Position numbers and translations under genes: made by a program. 64,000 nt of DNA from Actinomadura livida (GTDB lineage: Bacteria; Actinomycetota; Actinomycetes; Streptosporangiales; Streptosporangiaceae), in contig NZ_BMRO01000001.1 of assembly GCF_014648675.1 (NCBI RefSeq), forward strand, positions 206,017 to 270,016, in the 5' to 3' direction. The notes below the pieces were generated by a model, which saw only the letters and a list, made by a program, of their open reading frames with translations, searched no databases and was not told where the DNA came from. Shown here one piece after another: positions 31,378 to 40,311 of the stretch; within the stretch, counting starts at the first letter, position 1; each line of letters starts with the position of its first letter.

Positions 31378-32523
31378 TCACGCCTGGGCGACCGCGCCCT
31401 CCTTCAGGAGGGTCTCGGCGTCGGTGAAGCCGAGGTCCTCCAGGACCGCGCGGGTCTGGCCGCCGGGCAGGGCGGGGACGCCGTCGGTCTCGGTGGTGGT
31501 GCGGGAGAAGCGGGGCGCCGGGGCGGGCTGCGGGTGGCCGGCCAGCTCGGGGAACACGTCGCGGGACGTGTTGTAGGGGTGCTCCGCCGCCTCAGCCATG
31601 GACAGGACGGGCGCCACGCAGGCGTCGCTCGGGACGAAGATCTCCGTCCACTCGTCGCGGGTCTTCGTGCGGAACACCTCGGCGAAGCGCTCGCGGAGCG
31701 CGGGCCAGCCGGAGCGGTCGTGCTGGGCGGGGAGGTCCTCCTTGTCGAGGCCGCTGAGGCGGAGGAACTCGGCGTAGAACTGGGGCTCGATCGCGCCGAC
31801 GGCCATGTGGCGCCCGTCGGAGGTCTCGTAGACGTCGTACCAGGGGGCGCCGGTGTCGAGCATGTTGACGCCGCGGCGGTCCTCCCACAGGCCGCCCCGC
31901 AGGAAGCCGTGGATGAAGGTGGACAGGTGCGCGGCGCCGTCCACGATGGCGGCGTCGACGACCTGGCCGTGCCCGCTCGTCCTGGACTCCAGGAGGGCGG
32001 ACAGGATGCCGACGACGAGGTACATGCTGCCGCCGGCGAAGTCGCCGAGGAGGTTCAGCGGGACCTGCGGGGGCCCGCCGGCCCGGCCGATGGCGTGCAG
32101 CGTGCCGGTGATCGCGATGTAGCCGACGTCGTGCCCGGCGGTGTGGGAGAGGGGCCCCTCCTGGCCCCAGCCGGTCATCCGCCCGTAGACGAGCTTCGGG
32201 TTGCGGGCGAGGCAGTCGTCCGGGCCGAGGCCGAGGCGCTCGGTGACGCCGGGCCGGAACCCTTCGAGGAGGACGTCGGACTTCTCGACCAGCCGGAGGA
32301 CGACCTCCTTGCCCTTCTCGCTCTTCAGGTCGATCGCGATGGAGCGCTTGCCGCGGTTGCTGAAGTCGGTCCCGCCGGCGGCCTCACCGGCCTTCACCGC
32401 GGAGGCGCGGTCGACGCGGATCACGTCGGCGCCGAGGTCGGCCAGCAGCATCGCGGCGAAGGGCCCCGGCCCGATCCCGGCAAGCTCGATCACCCGTACT
32501 CCGGACAGCGGCCCCTTGCCCAT
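31378..32523 (-). CDS. CaiB/BaiF CoA-transferase family, alpha-methylacyl-CoA racemase type
   Basis: A 381-aa protein. GPLSGVRVIELAGIGPGPFA and DVLLEGFRPGVTERLGLGP are family III CoA-transferase signatures. HTAGHDVGYIAITG (H131, D132) and LLGDFAGGSMYLV (D161) are the residue pair used for proton exchange in alpha-methylacyl-CoA racemase, so a 2-methylacyl-CoA epimerase is more likely than a transferase. It would act in branched-chain fatty acid or sterol side-chain oxidation. ATG 32523 has GGGAG six bases upstream. It stands alone between the lipase and the membrane protein gene. Confidence 0.87.
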   Translation of the reverse strand: MGKGPLSGVRVIELAGIGPGPFAAMLLADLGADVIRVDRASAVKAGEAAGGTDFSNRGKRSIAIDLKSEKGKEVVLRLVEKSDVLLEGFRPGVTERLGLGPDDCLARNPKLVYGRMTGWGQEGPLSHTAGHDVGYIAITGTLHAIGRAGGPPQVPLNLLGDFAGGSMYLVVGILSALLESRTSGHGQVVDAAIVDGAAHLSTFIHGFLRGGLWEDRRGVNMLDTGAPWYDVYETSDGRHMAVGAIEPQFYAEFLRLSGLDKEDLPAQHDRSGWPALRERFAEVFRTKTRDEWTEIFVPSDACVAPVLSMAEAAEHPYNTSRDVFPELAGHPQPAPAPRFSRTTTETDGVPALPGGQTRAVLEDLGFTDAETLLKEGAVAQA

Positions 32524-32597
32524 GCGCATCTCCCTGAATCTCGTTCGGTCCCCCTAGTGTGCCCGATCAATGTAAGCGGACTCTGACCCGGGCGGCG

Positions 32598-34157
32598 CTA
32601 GCGTGCGGTGAGTTCCACCTGCGCGTCCCGGGTGCCGGTCGCGGTGAGCAGGCGCTTGCGGACGGTGGAGCGGCGGACGCCGTCCGCGTGCGGGACGAGG
32701 CCGGGCCCGGCCGCGGCCAGGTAGTACCAGCGGCCGGACGGGGCCTTCCACCACGTTCCGCTGACCGGGCGGCGGGCGTCGCAGGGGCCGGTGGCCCGGT
32801 CCTTCGCCGCGAGCAGCGTGGCGGCGGCCGCGCCGGCGCCGTCGGCGAAGGTCAGGCGGGTGCAGACCCAGTCGGCGGAGCCGCCGCCGCGCGGCAGCCC
32901 GCCGGACCAGAAGTTCCACGCCATGGCCTCGGTCACCGGCCGGTCCGGCCCGTCCGGCCGGTGCGGCGCGCAGGCGAGCCGGTTCCAGAACTCGCGGCCT
33001 CCCCGGCCGAGGCGCGCGGGCTCGTCCTTCCCGTCCGGCCGGTAGGCGGGCGAGTGGTAGCTGAGCACGGTGGCGCGCGGGCCGCCCAGGTCGCCGAGGG
33101 TCCTGGAGCCGACATGGAAGAGGGGGCCCCGGCCGCAGCGGGACTCGGCGCGGGCGGGCGCGGTCACCCCGTCGGTCACCGCGAGGGCGTCCCCGGCGAG
33201 GGTCTCGGGCCGCGCGTCCCAGGGCGCCAGGAGGTAGCGCCCGCCGCCGAGGGCGATCGGGGCGGACGTGTCCTGCCCGGCGTCGACGACGTCCAGGCCG
33301 CCCCGGGTGTAGCGGGCGACGCGGCCGCCCTGCCGCAGCACCGCGAGCGCCGTGCCGCCGACGTTGCCCGCGTAGAGGAGCTGCGCGGTGCCGGTCGCGC
33401 GGCGGCCCGCCGGGGCGGCGGCCCAGGCCGCGGCGGCGCCCCGGGTGAACGCCCGGTCGCGGGCGAGGTCGCCGCGGGCCGGCCAGGCGTCGAGGGTGCG
33501 GGCGCCGCCCGTCCAGGCGCCGGGGCCGGCCGAGACGAGCCGCAGCTCCGGTTCGCGCGGGTCGCCCCGCTCGGTCGCCACCAGCACGGCGACGAGGGCG
33601 GCGGTGAGGACGGCGGCGGTGACCAGCGGCAGCACCGAGCGGTTGCGGACGGGGCGCAGCAGCGCGGGCTCGAACCGGTCGGCGCGCCGGGCGGCGGGCG
33701 GCCGGACGGCGTCGGCGGCGCGGATCGCCGGCCAGGGGTCGCGGATGCGCAGCTCGACCAGCTGGTCGTGGACCGCGTAGCGGGGCAGCCCCTCGACGTG
33801 CCGCAGCACGTAGGCGACGCGGACGTGCGGATGGAGCTTGGCCAGGGCGGCGGTGAGCGCCGGGTCGGGCAGCCGGGTGGGCAGGGCGCGCAGCCAGGGG
33901 CCGAGGCCGATGTGCAGCCGGCGGGACGGGCGCATCGCCCGGCGGAGCACGCGGGTGCGGCGGCGGGCCAGCCCGGCGGGCGAGCGGTCCCGGGCGCCGC
34001 GGGCGGAGGCGTCCACGATCCGCCGCGCGACCGCCAGCCGGTAGACGCGCTTTCCCGTCCCGGGCAGAACGAAATACGCCATCCGGACAAGGTCGCCATA
34101 TGCTGTCTTGGGCAGCGGCGTTTCCGTCCTCGTATTCGTCAGGACATCTTCCGTCAC
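32598..34157 (-). CDS. Membrane protein with degenerate sigma-factor-like N-terminus
   Basis: A 519-aa protein that I do not recognise as a named family. Residues 1-150 have a pattern reminiscent of ECF sigma factors: an AYGDLVRMAYFVLP segment and LHPHVRVAYVLRHVEGLPRY, which mirrors the sigma-4 consensus around RAVLVLRYVEGL. A single transmembrane helix (SVLPLVTAAVLTAALVAVLV) follows near residue 185. The remaining 300 residues are predicted extracellular, Trp/Gly-rich, with several Cys. GTG 34157 with GAGGGAG upstream is chosen; the frame remains open to 34244. Function is unknown; a membrane-tethered regulator fused to an outer sensor is one possibility. Confidence 0.6.
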   Translation of the reverse strand: MTEDVLTNTRTETPLPKTAYGDLVRMAYFVLPGTGKRVYRLAVARRIVDASARGARDRSPAGLARRRTRVLRRAMRPSRRLHIGLGPWLRALPTRLPDPALTAALAKLHPHVRVAYVLRHVEGLPRYAVHDQLVELRIRDPWPAIRAADAVRPPAARRADRFEPALLRPVRNRSVLPLVTAAVLTAALVAVLVATERGDPREPELRLVSAGPGAWTGGARTLDAWPARGDLARDRAFTRGAAAAWAAAPAGRRATGTAQLLYAGNVGGTALAVLRQGGRVARYTRGGLDVVDAGQDTSAPIALGGGRYLLAPWDARPETLAGDALAVTDGVTAPARAESRCGRGPLFHVGSRTLGDLGGPRATVLSYHSPAYRPDGKDEPARLGRGGREFWNRLACAPHRPDGPDRPVTEAMAWNFWSGGLPRGGGSADWVCTRLTFADGAGAAAATLLAAKDRATGPCDARRPVSGTWWKAPSGRWYYLAAAGPGLVPHADGVRRSTVRKRLLTATGTRDAQVELTAR

Positions 34158-34455
34158 GGCGGGCCACTCCCTCTGGGCCGTTCTGTTTTCGCGAACCACG
34201 AGGTTAGGCCGCATGTGGGCGAGGCAGGAGCGGAATTGGGACAACGATTAACCGGGCCACTGGAAATGTCTGCCTATTTCCGTACCGGAGCCGCCGGAAG
34301 ATCGGCGCCCGCACCGTTCGGCGGGAGAAGCCCGCGCCCGTTTCGTCCCCGTACTACGCTGTTGCCCCCGGGGGAACCTCCCCGGACCGCAGTACATCGA
34401 ATGATCGCGCCCCCGCCGCGAACCACACGAGCGACCACGAAGGATCCCCCTGCCC
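34158..34455. promoter_or_regulatory. Divergent intergenic region between the sigma-like membrane protein and the kinase
   Basis: 298 bp with no supported gene. It contains an inverted repeat GGAAAT-N8-ATTTCC (34262-34281) and a TACGCT -10-like hexamer near 34354, upstream of the kinase. The function of the repeat is unknown. Confidence 0.35.
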
Positions 34456-36264
34456 ATGACCGAGGACGTCCCTGGGTACCGGGTGCTGGAGCAGGTCGGC
34501 GAGGGCGGCTTCAGCGTCGTCTACCGCGCGCACCAGGAGCACCTGGACCGGATGGTCGCGTTGAAGGTCCTGTCGATCGGCTCGGTCGACGACGCGGCGA
34601 TGCGCCGCTTCCAGCGGGAGAGCAAGATCACCGGCAGGCTGTCCGGCCATCCCAACATCGTGACCGTGCTGGACACCGGCACCACCCGGTCCGGGCGCCC
34701 CTACATCGCGATGGAGTACTTCGAGCACGGCGCGCTCACCGACCGGCTCGCGCGGGAGGGGCCGCTGCCGGTCGCGGACGTGCTGCGCATCGGGGTGAAG
34801 ATGGCGGGCGCGCTCGCCGCCACCCACGAGACCGACGTCCTGCACCGCGACGTCAAGCCGCAGAACGTGCTGCTGTCGCGCTACGGGGAGCCCGCGCTCG
34901 CCGACTTCGGCATCGCCCGCCTGGTCGACACCTTCGACGCGACCCACACGCAGGCGTTCACCCCGCACCACGCCGCGCCCGAGATCCTGGAGGGCAGGCA
35001 GCCCGGCGTCGGCTCCGACATCTACTCGCTCGGCTCGACGCTGTACCAGCTCCTCGCGGGGCAGCCCGCGTTCAAGGGCCCGGCCGGCGAGGGCATCGCG
35101 CAGCTGATGCTGCGGATCCTCAGCGATCCGCCGCCGCCGATCCCCCGTGCGGACGTGCCGCCCCGGGTGCAGGAGGTCATCGTGCACGCGATGGCCAAGA
35201 CCCCCGAGCAGCGCTTCGCGACGGCCGTGGAGTTCGCGCAGGCGCTCCAGAGCGTGCAGGCCGAGCTGGGCCTGCCGGTCACGGACGTCCCGCACAGCAG
35301 CGGCGCCGCCCTGCCGGGTCCGCGGCAGGACGGCGGTTCGGGGTCGTCGTCGGGTTTCGCGTCGTCCGACTTTCCCTCGGCGCCGCGGCTGTCGTTCCCC
35401 GACACCTCCGGGCCGCCGCGCGTCCCGGAGTGGGCGCCGACCGCCCAGGCGCCCGTCCTCGGGCCCCCGGCTCCGCCGTCGCCCTGGCACCCGGACGCCT
35501 CCCCGCCGCAGACGCCCGACGCCCTCCTCCCGCAGGAGGGCACGATGCCGCGGGAGCCGCACACCGTCCCGCGCGACGACGCCCCCGCGGCCTGGCCCGC
35601 GATGCCCGGGGGTCAGGTGCAAGGGCCGCCGCGGGCGGACGATCCGCGGGCGAGCGGCGCCCACACGACACCGCACACGGCACCGCACGCGGCCCCGCAC
35701 CAGCTCGTCTCGCAGCGGTTCGCCCCGGAGCAGCCCGTCCCGCACCAGCACACGCTCGACCAGCCGGGCGACGGCCCGCGGCGGGGTCTCATCGTCGCGG
35801 CGGGCGTGGCGCTCGTCGGCGGGCTGGCGCTCGGCGTCGGGGCGCTCGCCCTCACCCGCGGGGGCGGCGAGGAGGGACGGCGGTCCGCGGGCCCTCCGGC
35901 GGCCGCCACACCGGGTCCTCAGGGGCAGGCCACGGACGTCCCGTCCGAGCCCCTTCCGCGCGCCCAGTTCACCGCCACGCGCCCGCGCGGGCTCGTCGCC
36001 AGGCCGGCGGGCCGCACGGCCGTGCTCGCCTGGACGCTGCCGCCCGCCGCTAAAGAGCTGCCGCTGCTCATCCAGCAGCAGCCCGCCAGCGCGAACCCGC
36101 TCGTGACGGCCCAGGCCGGCTCCCGCTCGGCGACCATGCCCGGCCTGCGCCCAAGGACCCGCTACTGCTTCAAGGTGGGCGCGGTGCTGCGCCTCAACCC
36201 CGGCCAGGCGCCGGACGTGTCATGGTCGGCACCCGCCTGCATCAGCGCGAAACGGCCCGGCTGA
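34456..36264 (+). CDS. Membrane Ser/Thr protein kinase with extracellular beta-domain
   Basis: A 602-aa PknB-like kinase. Gly-loop VGEGGFSVVYRAH, ATP-Lys K37, HRDVKPQN with D132, DFGIAR, and APEILEG place a complete kinase in residues 8-270. A Pro/Ser-rich linker (270-440) leads to a single transmembrane helix (about 443-467) and a C-terminal FN3-like domain (RPRGLVARPAGRTAVLAW; LRPRTRYCFKVGAVLRL). The intracellular kinase is therefore coupled to an external sensor. Start ATG 34456 follows GAAGGA at long spacing. It converges with an FN3-containing membrane protein, which could be a partner or substrate. Confidence 0.88.
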   Translation: MTEDVPGYRVLEQVGEGGFSVVYRAHQEHLDRMVALKVLSIGSVDDAAMRRFQRESKITGRLSGHPNIVTVLDTGTTRSGRPYIAMEYFEHGALTDRLAREGPLPVADVLRIGVKMAGALAATHETDVLHRDVKPQNVLLSRYGEPALADFGIARLVDTFDATHTQAFTPHHAAPEILEGRQPGVGSDIYSLGSTLYQLLAGQPAFKGPAGEGIAQLMLRILSDPPPPIPRADVPPRVQEVIVHAMAKTPEQRFATAVEFAQALQSVQAELGLPVTDVPHSSGAALPGPRQDGGSGSSSGFASSDFPSAPRLSFPDTSGPPRVPEWAPTAQAPVLGPPAPPSPWHPDASPPQTPDALLPQEGTMPREPHTVPRDDAPAAWPAMPGGQVQGPPRADDPRASGAHTTPHTAPHAAPHQLVSQRFAPEQPVPHQHTLDQPGDGPRRGLIVAAGVALVGGLALGVGALALTRGGGEEGRRSAGPPAAATPGPQGQATDVPSEPLPRAQFTATRPRGLVARPAGRTAVLAWTLPPAAKELPLLIQQQPASANPLVTAQAGSRSATMPGLRPRTRYCFKVGAVLRLNPGQAPDVSWSAPACISAKRPG

Positions 36265-36291
36265 GCCGTCCCCGGGCCGCCCGCCCGTTGT

Positions 36292-38418
36292 TCAGTTCGA
36301 GGGCTGCAAGGTGACGGAGGGCTCGCACTTCCAGATCGCCGGCCCGTTGAAGCCCTTCCAGTCGCCGGGCGTGTTGACCAGGTAGCTGACCACGTAGCCG
36401 CGGTACCCCTTCCAGGTGATGTTGGTGTACATGTCACCGTCGAGGTTGGGGTCCCTGGAGTGCTCGTAGGAGAGGCCCTGCTCCTTGCAGTGCACGGTGA
36501 CGCTGTCACCGTTGTTGTCGTTCATGGTGGCCACGGTGGTGCTGCTGGGGTTGGCCTCTGCCCTGATGTAGCCGTTGGAAAGGCCGTTCCTCGTCACGGC
36601 GTAGGTGCTCGTAGGGCCGGTCAGCTTGGTGCTGATCGTCGCGTTGGCACCGGTTCCCGCGCCGTTCGTGGGGGTGACGGTGAAGGTGTAGTCGCCGTTG
36701 GACCAGACGTCGCCGAGCGTGGCGGACGTGGTCGAGACGGTCCTGCTCCCCGAGACGGGGCCTTCCCAGGTGAGCCGGTAGCTCGTCGAGCCGCCGCCGG
36801 GCGCGGCCGTCCACGAGACCTGCGCGCCGGACTTGGTCGCCAGCGCCTTGAGGCCGGTCGGCGTTCCCGGCGTCACGCACGGGCGGACGGGGTCGCTCGC
36901 CGCCGACGGGAGTTCGCGCGTCCTGCCCCGGGCGTCCCGGTAGCGGACGGCCACGCGGAAGCGGTACTCGGTCCCGCAGTCGCCGCCCGAGATCGTGAAG
37001 GTGAAGGGCCCCGCGCCGGGTCCGATGGCGGACGGGCTCACCGACAGGCCGGACGCCGCGTCCTTCAGCACGTACCCGATGACGCCGTCGCCCTGCGAGG
37101 GCTGGAAGTCGACCCGCATCGTCCCCGCGCCGGGCGTGACGGACACGTTGCCGGGCGCGGTCGGCGGCTCGCCGGGCGCCGGGGGGCGGGACGGCGGCGG
37201 CGCCTCCGGCGTCCCCCGCGAAGCCGGGGGGCGGCCGCTCGGCGGCGGGGCGTCCCCGTCGCCGGGCAGCGGGATCGTCCGGCGCTTCGGACCGCCCGCG
37301 ACCCGGTCCTTGTACTTGTTGATGCCCCGGTGCACGTTCCCCCGGTCGATCACGACGGCGTGCGGGCCGGCCGGGTCGTTCGCCCAGAGCAGCCCGTCCC
37401 GGACGAAGACGTCCAGCCTGGCCGGCCGGTTCGTCACCGCGATCGGCCGCTCGAACCGGTTGGCCGCCGAGTCGTACACGATCAGGGCGCCGGCCGTCTC
37501 GTCGGGGATGTAGACCTTCGCGCCGAGCACCTGCGGCGGCCGGTACCGGTGCCTCGGCATCGGCAGCCGGGTGCTGGAGTACCGGCCGGTGTCGGTGTCG
37601 ACGGTGACCAGGGAGCCGGTTCCGGGCACCAGCAGCGGGACGATCCTGCCGTCGGTCTGCGCGGGGGCGAGCACGCCGCCGCGGCCCGCCCGCCGCACGG
37701 TCGTCGGCAGGCTGATCGTGAGCGGGGAGCCGGACCGGACGACGGTGGCGGTGGCGGCGGTGGAGTCGGTGACGACGGGGTCGCCGGCGGCGACGGTCAG
37801 CGCCAGGTCGCCGCCGGGCGCGCCGACGCGGACGGGCGGCTGGAGGGCGCCGTCCCGGAACGCCGACACCTCGCCCTTCTGCGAGACGGGCACCCACAGC
37901 GTCCCCTTGCCGTCGATCCCGGCCTGGCCGAGGACCGGCGGCAGCGTGGCGGACGCGCCGACCGGCGTCAGGCCGACCGGGTCGATCTCCTGGACGACGC
38001 CCTTGACCGAGTCGACCGTGTACGCCTTCCCGGCGCCCGCGAGGACCTGGATGCCCCTGCCCAGCGAGCGGCTCTGGCCGATGCTCAGCTGGGACGGGTC
38101 GAGGCGGCTGACGACGCCCGTGTCCAGGTCGATGATCAAGACCGTGGCGCCGTCCTGGACGACCTTGACGTTGTGCCCGCGCATCTGCGGGATCACGCCG
38201 GCCTTGCCGTCCACCTTGGCGGCGGGGCCGTTGACGTGCACGACGATGCCCTTGCTCTTGGCGGTCAGCCACGCGCCGACGTCGGCGAGGCGGTACTGGG
38301 CGCTCGCGACGCCCACCCCGTACACCGCCGCGGCTATGACCAGCACGCCGACCAGCCCGACCGCCACCTGCCCGGTGAGGCGGTCGCGGCGGAACAATCT
38401 CAGGATCGCCACCCGCAC
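36292..38418 (-). CDS. Membrane-anchored protein with propeller-like and FN3 domains
   Basis: A 708-aa protein. An N-terminal transmembrane helix (GQVAVGLVGVLVIAAAVYGV) precedes a region of repeated beta strands (about 60-380: GHNVKVVQDGATVLIIDLDT; SDRL-type loops) resembling a beta-propeller. A Pro-rich linker and two FN3 domains (APGNVSVTPGAGTMRVDF; PTGLKALATKSGAQVSWTAA) follow, with a Cys-containing C-terminal domain. It is probably exposed on the outside. The start is uncertain: GTG 38418 is used; GTG 38430 and TTG 38451 are also in frame. Convergent with the kinase at 34456. Confidence 0.7.
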   Translation of the reverse strand: MRVAILRLFRRDRLTGQVAVGLVGVLVIAAAVYGVGVASAQYRLADVGAWLTAKSKGIVVHVNGPAAKVDGKAGVIPQMRGHNVKVVQDGATVLIIDLDTGVVSRLDPSQLSIGQSRSLGRGIQVLAGAGKAYTVDSVKGVVQEIDPVGLTPVGASATLPPVLGQAGIDGKGTLWVPVSQKGEVSAFRDGALQPPVRVGAPGGDLALTVAAGDPVVTDSTAATATVVRSGSPLTISLPTTVRRAGRGGVLAPAQTDGRIVPLLVPGTGSLVTVDTDTGRYSSTRLPMPRHRYRPPQVLGAKVYIPDETAGALIVYDSAANRFERPIAVTNRPARLDVFVRDGLLWANDPAGPHAVVIDRGNVHRGINKYKDRVAGGPKRRTIPLPGDGDAPPPSGRPPASRGTPEAPPPSRPPAPGEPPTAPGNVSVTPGAGTMRVDFQPSQGDGVIGYVLKDAASGLSVSPSAIGPGAGPFTFTISGGDCGTEYRFRVAVRYRDARGRTRELPSAASDPVRPCVTPGTPTGLKALATKSGAQVSWTAAPGGGSTSYRLTWEGPVSGSRTVSTTSATLGDVWSNGDYTFTVTPTNGAGTGANATISTKLTGPTSTYAVTRNGLSNGYIRAEANPSSTTVATMNDNNGDSVTVHCKEQGLSYEHSRDPNLDGDMYTNITWKGYRGYVVSYLVNTPGDWKGFNGPAIWKCEPSVTLQPSN

Positions 38419-38503
38419 GATTCTGATCACCTTCCCCGTTCGATCGCACAAGTTAGCGGGTGGCGGGCCGCTGATGTCGGTGTTCTCGCAAATACGAAGA
38501 TGT

Positions 38504-39439
38504 TCAGTTTTCGCGAATCGCGTCGATGAACGTCGGGATTGTTATGTTGCGTCCGGTAATGACCACCACCGGGCGGCCGGTGACCTCCACCTTCCCGGCG
38601 AGGACCGCGGCGATCCCGGCGGCGCCCGCGCCCTCGGCGACGAGCCCGTGCTCGCGGAACAGCCAGCGCATCGCCGTCCGGATCTGGTCATCGGTGACCG
38701 CGGTCAGCTCCGCGGAGCGGCCGATCACCCCCGGGGTGACGCTGCCGGGCTCCAGGTTGCCGGGGAGGCCGTCCGCGAACGTCTCGCCGACCTCGACCTC
38801 GACGACCCGCCCGGCCGCCACCGAGGCGGCGATGCCGCGCGACACGGCCGACTCCACCCCGACGATCCGGACGTCCGGCCGGTCCCGCGCCCACAGGGTG
38901 AGCCCGGCGAGCAGGCCCCCGCCGCCGACCGGCGCGACGACGGTGAGGGGCCCGTCCGCCTGCCGCTCCAGCTCGCGCCCGATGGTGCCCTGCCCGGCGA
39001 TGACGGCCGGGTCGTTGTAGGGCGAGACGTAGTGGCCGGGCAGGGTCAGCGCGTGCTCCTCGGCCTCGTCGTAGGTCGTCCCGTGCTGGACGAGCCGCAC
39101 CGGGTACGCGCCGATCTTGTCGATCTTCACGGGGGACGCGCGGGCGGACACGACCACGGTGACGTCCGCGCCGGACCGGGCCGCCGCGTGGCCCATGCCG
39201 AGGCCGTGGTTGCCCGCGCTCGCCGTGACGGCCGGCCGCCCCGGCGGCAGCGCCGCGACGGCCGCGAGCGCGCCGCGCACCTTGAACGCGCCGGTCGGCT
39301 GGCACGTCTCCAGCTTCAGCATGGCGCCGGGGGCCAGGGAGGACGGCACGAGGGGCGTCGGATCGAGTTCGGCGGAGACGGCCCGCCACGCGCGGTCGAG
39401 GTCGTCGCGGTCCGGGGGGCGGACGGCGCGGGGCGTCAC
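38504..39439 (-). CDS. PLP-dependent threonine/serine dehydratase-like enzyme
   Basis: A 311-aa fold-type II PLP enzyme. K53 in CQPTGAFKVRGAL is the cofactor lysine, TASAGNHGLGMGHAAARSG is the substrate loop, and PVGGGGLLAGL binds phosphate. It deaminates Thr or Ser to an oxoacid, or acts on a related hydroxyamino acid. No regulatory ACT domain is attached, so it is a catabolic-type enzyme. GTG 39439 follows GGGGAGG and overlaps the upstream 72-aa gene by four bases, so the two are translationally coupled. Confidence 0.87.
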   Translation of the reverse strand: MTPRAVRPPDRDDLDRAWRAVSAELDPTPLVPSSLAPGAMLKLETCQPTGAFKVRGALAAVAALPPGRPAVTASAGNHGLGMGHAAARSGADVTVVVSARASPVKIDKIGAYPVRLVQHGTTYDEAEEHALTLPGHYVSPYNDPAVIAGQGTIGRELERQADGPLTVVAPVGGGGLLAGLTLWARDRPDVRIVGVESAVSRGIAASVAAGRVVEVEVGETFADGLPGNLEPGSVTPGVIGRSAELTAVTDDQIRTAMRWLFREHGLVAEGAGAAGIAAVLAGKVEVTGRPVVVITGRNITIPTFIDAIREN

Positions 39440-39654
39440 GGGCGCCTCCCCGGTTCCTCCTCGTCCAGCCGCGCGTGCAGCCGCTCCCGGATCTCCTCGG
39501 GCGTGTAGGACCGGCGGCGGCGCTCGCTCCGCACGATCACCGCCCCGGTCGCGGCGACGCCGAGGAACCCGGCGACGCCCAGTGCCTTCCAGAGGTTCGA
39601 CGCCTTCAGCAGGCCGGATGCCTTCCCAGGGCGGGGCACTCTCCACCGTCGCAT
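39436..39654 (-). CDS. Small single-pass membrane protein (72 aa)
   Basis: A short gene opening MRRWRVPRPGKASGLLKAS, then one transmembrane helix (LWKALGVAGFLGVAATGAVIV), an RSERRRR basic stop-transfer and an acidic tail (SYTPEEIRERLHARLDEEEP). Its stop overlaps the dehydratase GTG by four bases (GTGA). Bases 39655-39660 separate the ATG from an inverted -10 element, so the mRNA is probably leaderless. Function unknown; possibly a SHOCT-like or regulatory small protein. Confidence 0.65.
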   Translation of the reverse strand: MRRWRVPRPGKASGLLKASNLWKALGVAGFLGVAATGAVIVRSERRRRSYTPEEIRERLHARLDEEEPGRRP

Positions 39655-39659
39655 GCGGC

Positions 39660-39666
39660 TACCGTA
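39660..39666. promoter_or_regulatory. Overlapping bidirectional -10 element between divergent leaderless genes
   Basis: TACCGT (39660-39665) lies seven bases before the plus-strand ATG at 39673. On the minus strand TACGGT (39666 to 39661) lies six bases before the ATG at 39654. Only 18 bp separate the two start codons and neither has a ribosome site. One symmetric TACCGTA heptamer could therefore serve both leaderless transcripts. Confidence 0.55.
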
Positions 39667-39672
39667 TCGATC

Positions 39673-40311
39673 ATGCCTGGTACGAGCATCTCCCTCGACG
39701 AGGCCGCCGAGCTGACGCGGACCGGGGACGTCTGGATCTTCCGGGGCCGCACGGCCGTCGACCGCGCCATCCAGATGACCACCAACAGCCCGGTCAACCA
39801 CGTCGGCATGTCGATCGTCATCGACGACCTGCCGCCCCTGATGTGGCACGCCGAACTGGGCAGGTCGCTGCGGGACATGTGGACGGGCGGGCACCACCGC
39901 GGCGCGCAGCTGCACGACCTGCGCGACGCGGTGATGGCGTGGGGGAACCGCTACGGGCAGCGGGCGTGGCTGCGGCAGCTCGAGCCGCCGCCGTCCAGGG
40001 GGACGGAGGACGCGGCGCTGCGCGCGGTGGCGCGGCTGGACGGCACGCCGTTCCCGTCCACGTCGCGGCTGGCGACGCGGTGGCTGCGCGGCCGGGTGCC
40101 GATCCGGCGGCCCGCCGAGCGCGAGGAGGACCTGGAGACGGCGTTCTGCGCGGAGATCGTCGCGGTGACCTACCAGGCGATGGGGCTGCTGCCGAAGGGC
40201 CGCCGCCCGAACTGGTTCGACCCGGGCCGGTTCTGGAGCGGGGACGACCTGGCGCTGGCGGACGGCGCCGTGCTGGGCGGCGAGATCGCCGTCAGCCTCC
40301 CGGGCTCCTGA
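39673..40311 (+). CDS. Permuted papain-like (YiiX/NlpC-type) hydrolase family protein
   Basis: A 212-aa protein. TGDVWIFRGRTAVDRAI and SPVNHVGMSIVI provide the Asp/His-containing N-terminal motif, and LETAFCAEIVAVTYQAMGL supplies a candidate nucleophile Cys after it. This order is that of permuted NlpC/P60 (YiiX/YebB-like) enzymes, which hydrolyse lipid or peptide amide and ester bonds. No signal peptide, so the location is unclear. It overlaps the 3' end of the transglutaminase-like gene by 20 bp. The ATG is probably leaderless. Confidence 0.7.
   Translation: MPGTSISLDEAAELTRTGDVWIFRGRTAVDRAIQMTTNSPVNHVGMSIVIDDLPPLMWHAELGRSLRDMWTGGHHRGAQLHDLRDAVMAWGNRYGQRAWLRQLEPPPSRGTEDAALRAVARLDGTPFPSTSRLATRWLRGRVPIRRPAEREEDLETAFCAEIVAVTYQAMGLLPKGRRPNWFDPGRFWSGDDLALADGAVLGGEIAVSLPGS

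Noticed and set aside
36460-38529. 689-aa plus-strand open frame
   Set aside because: Antisense to the FN3 membrane protein; no recognisable domain.
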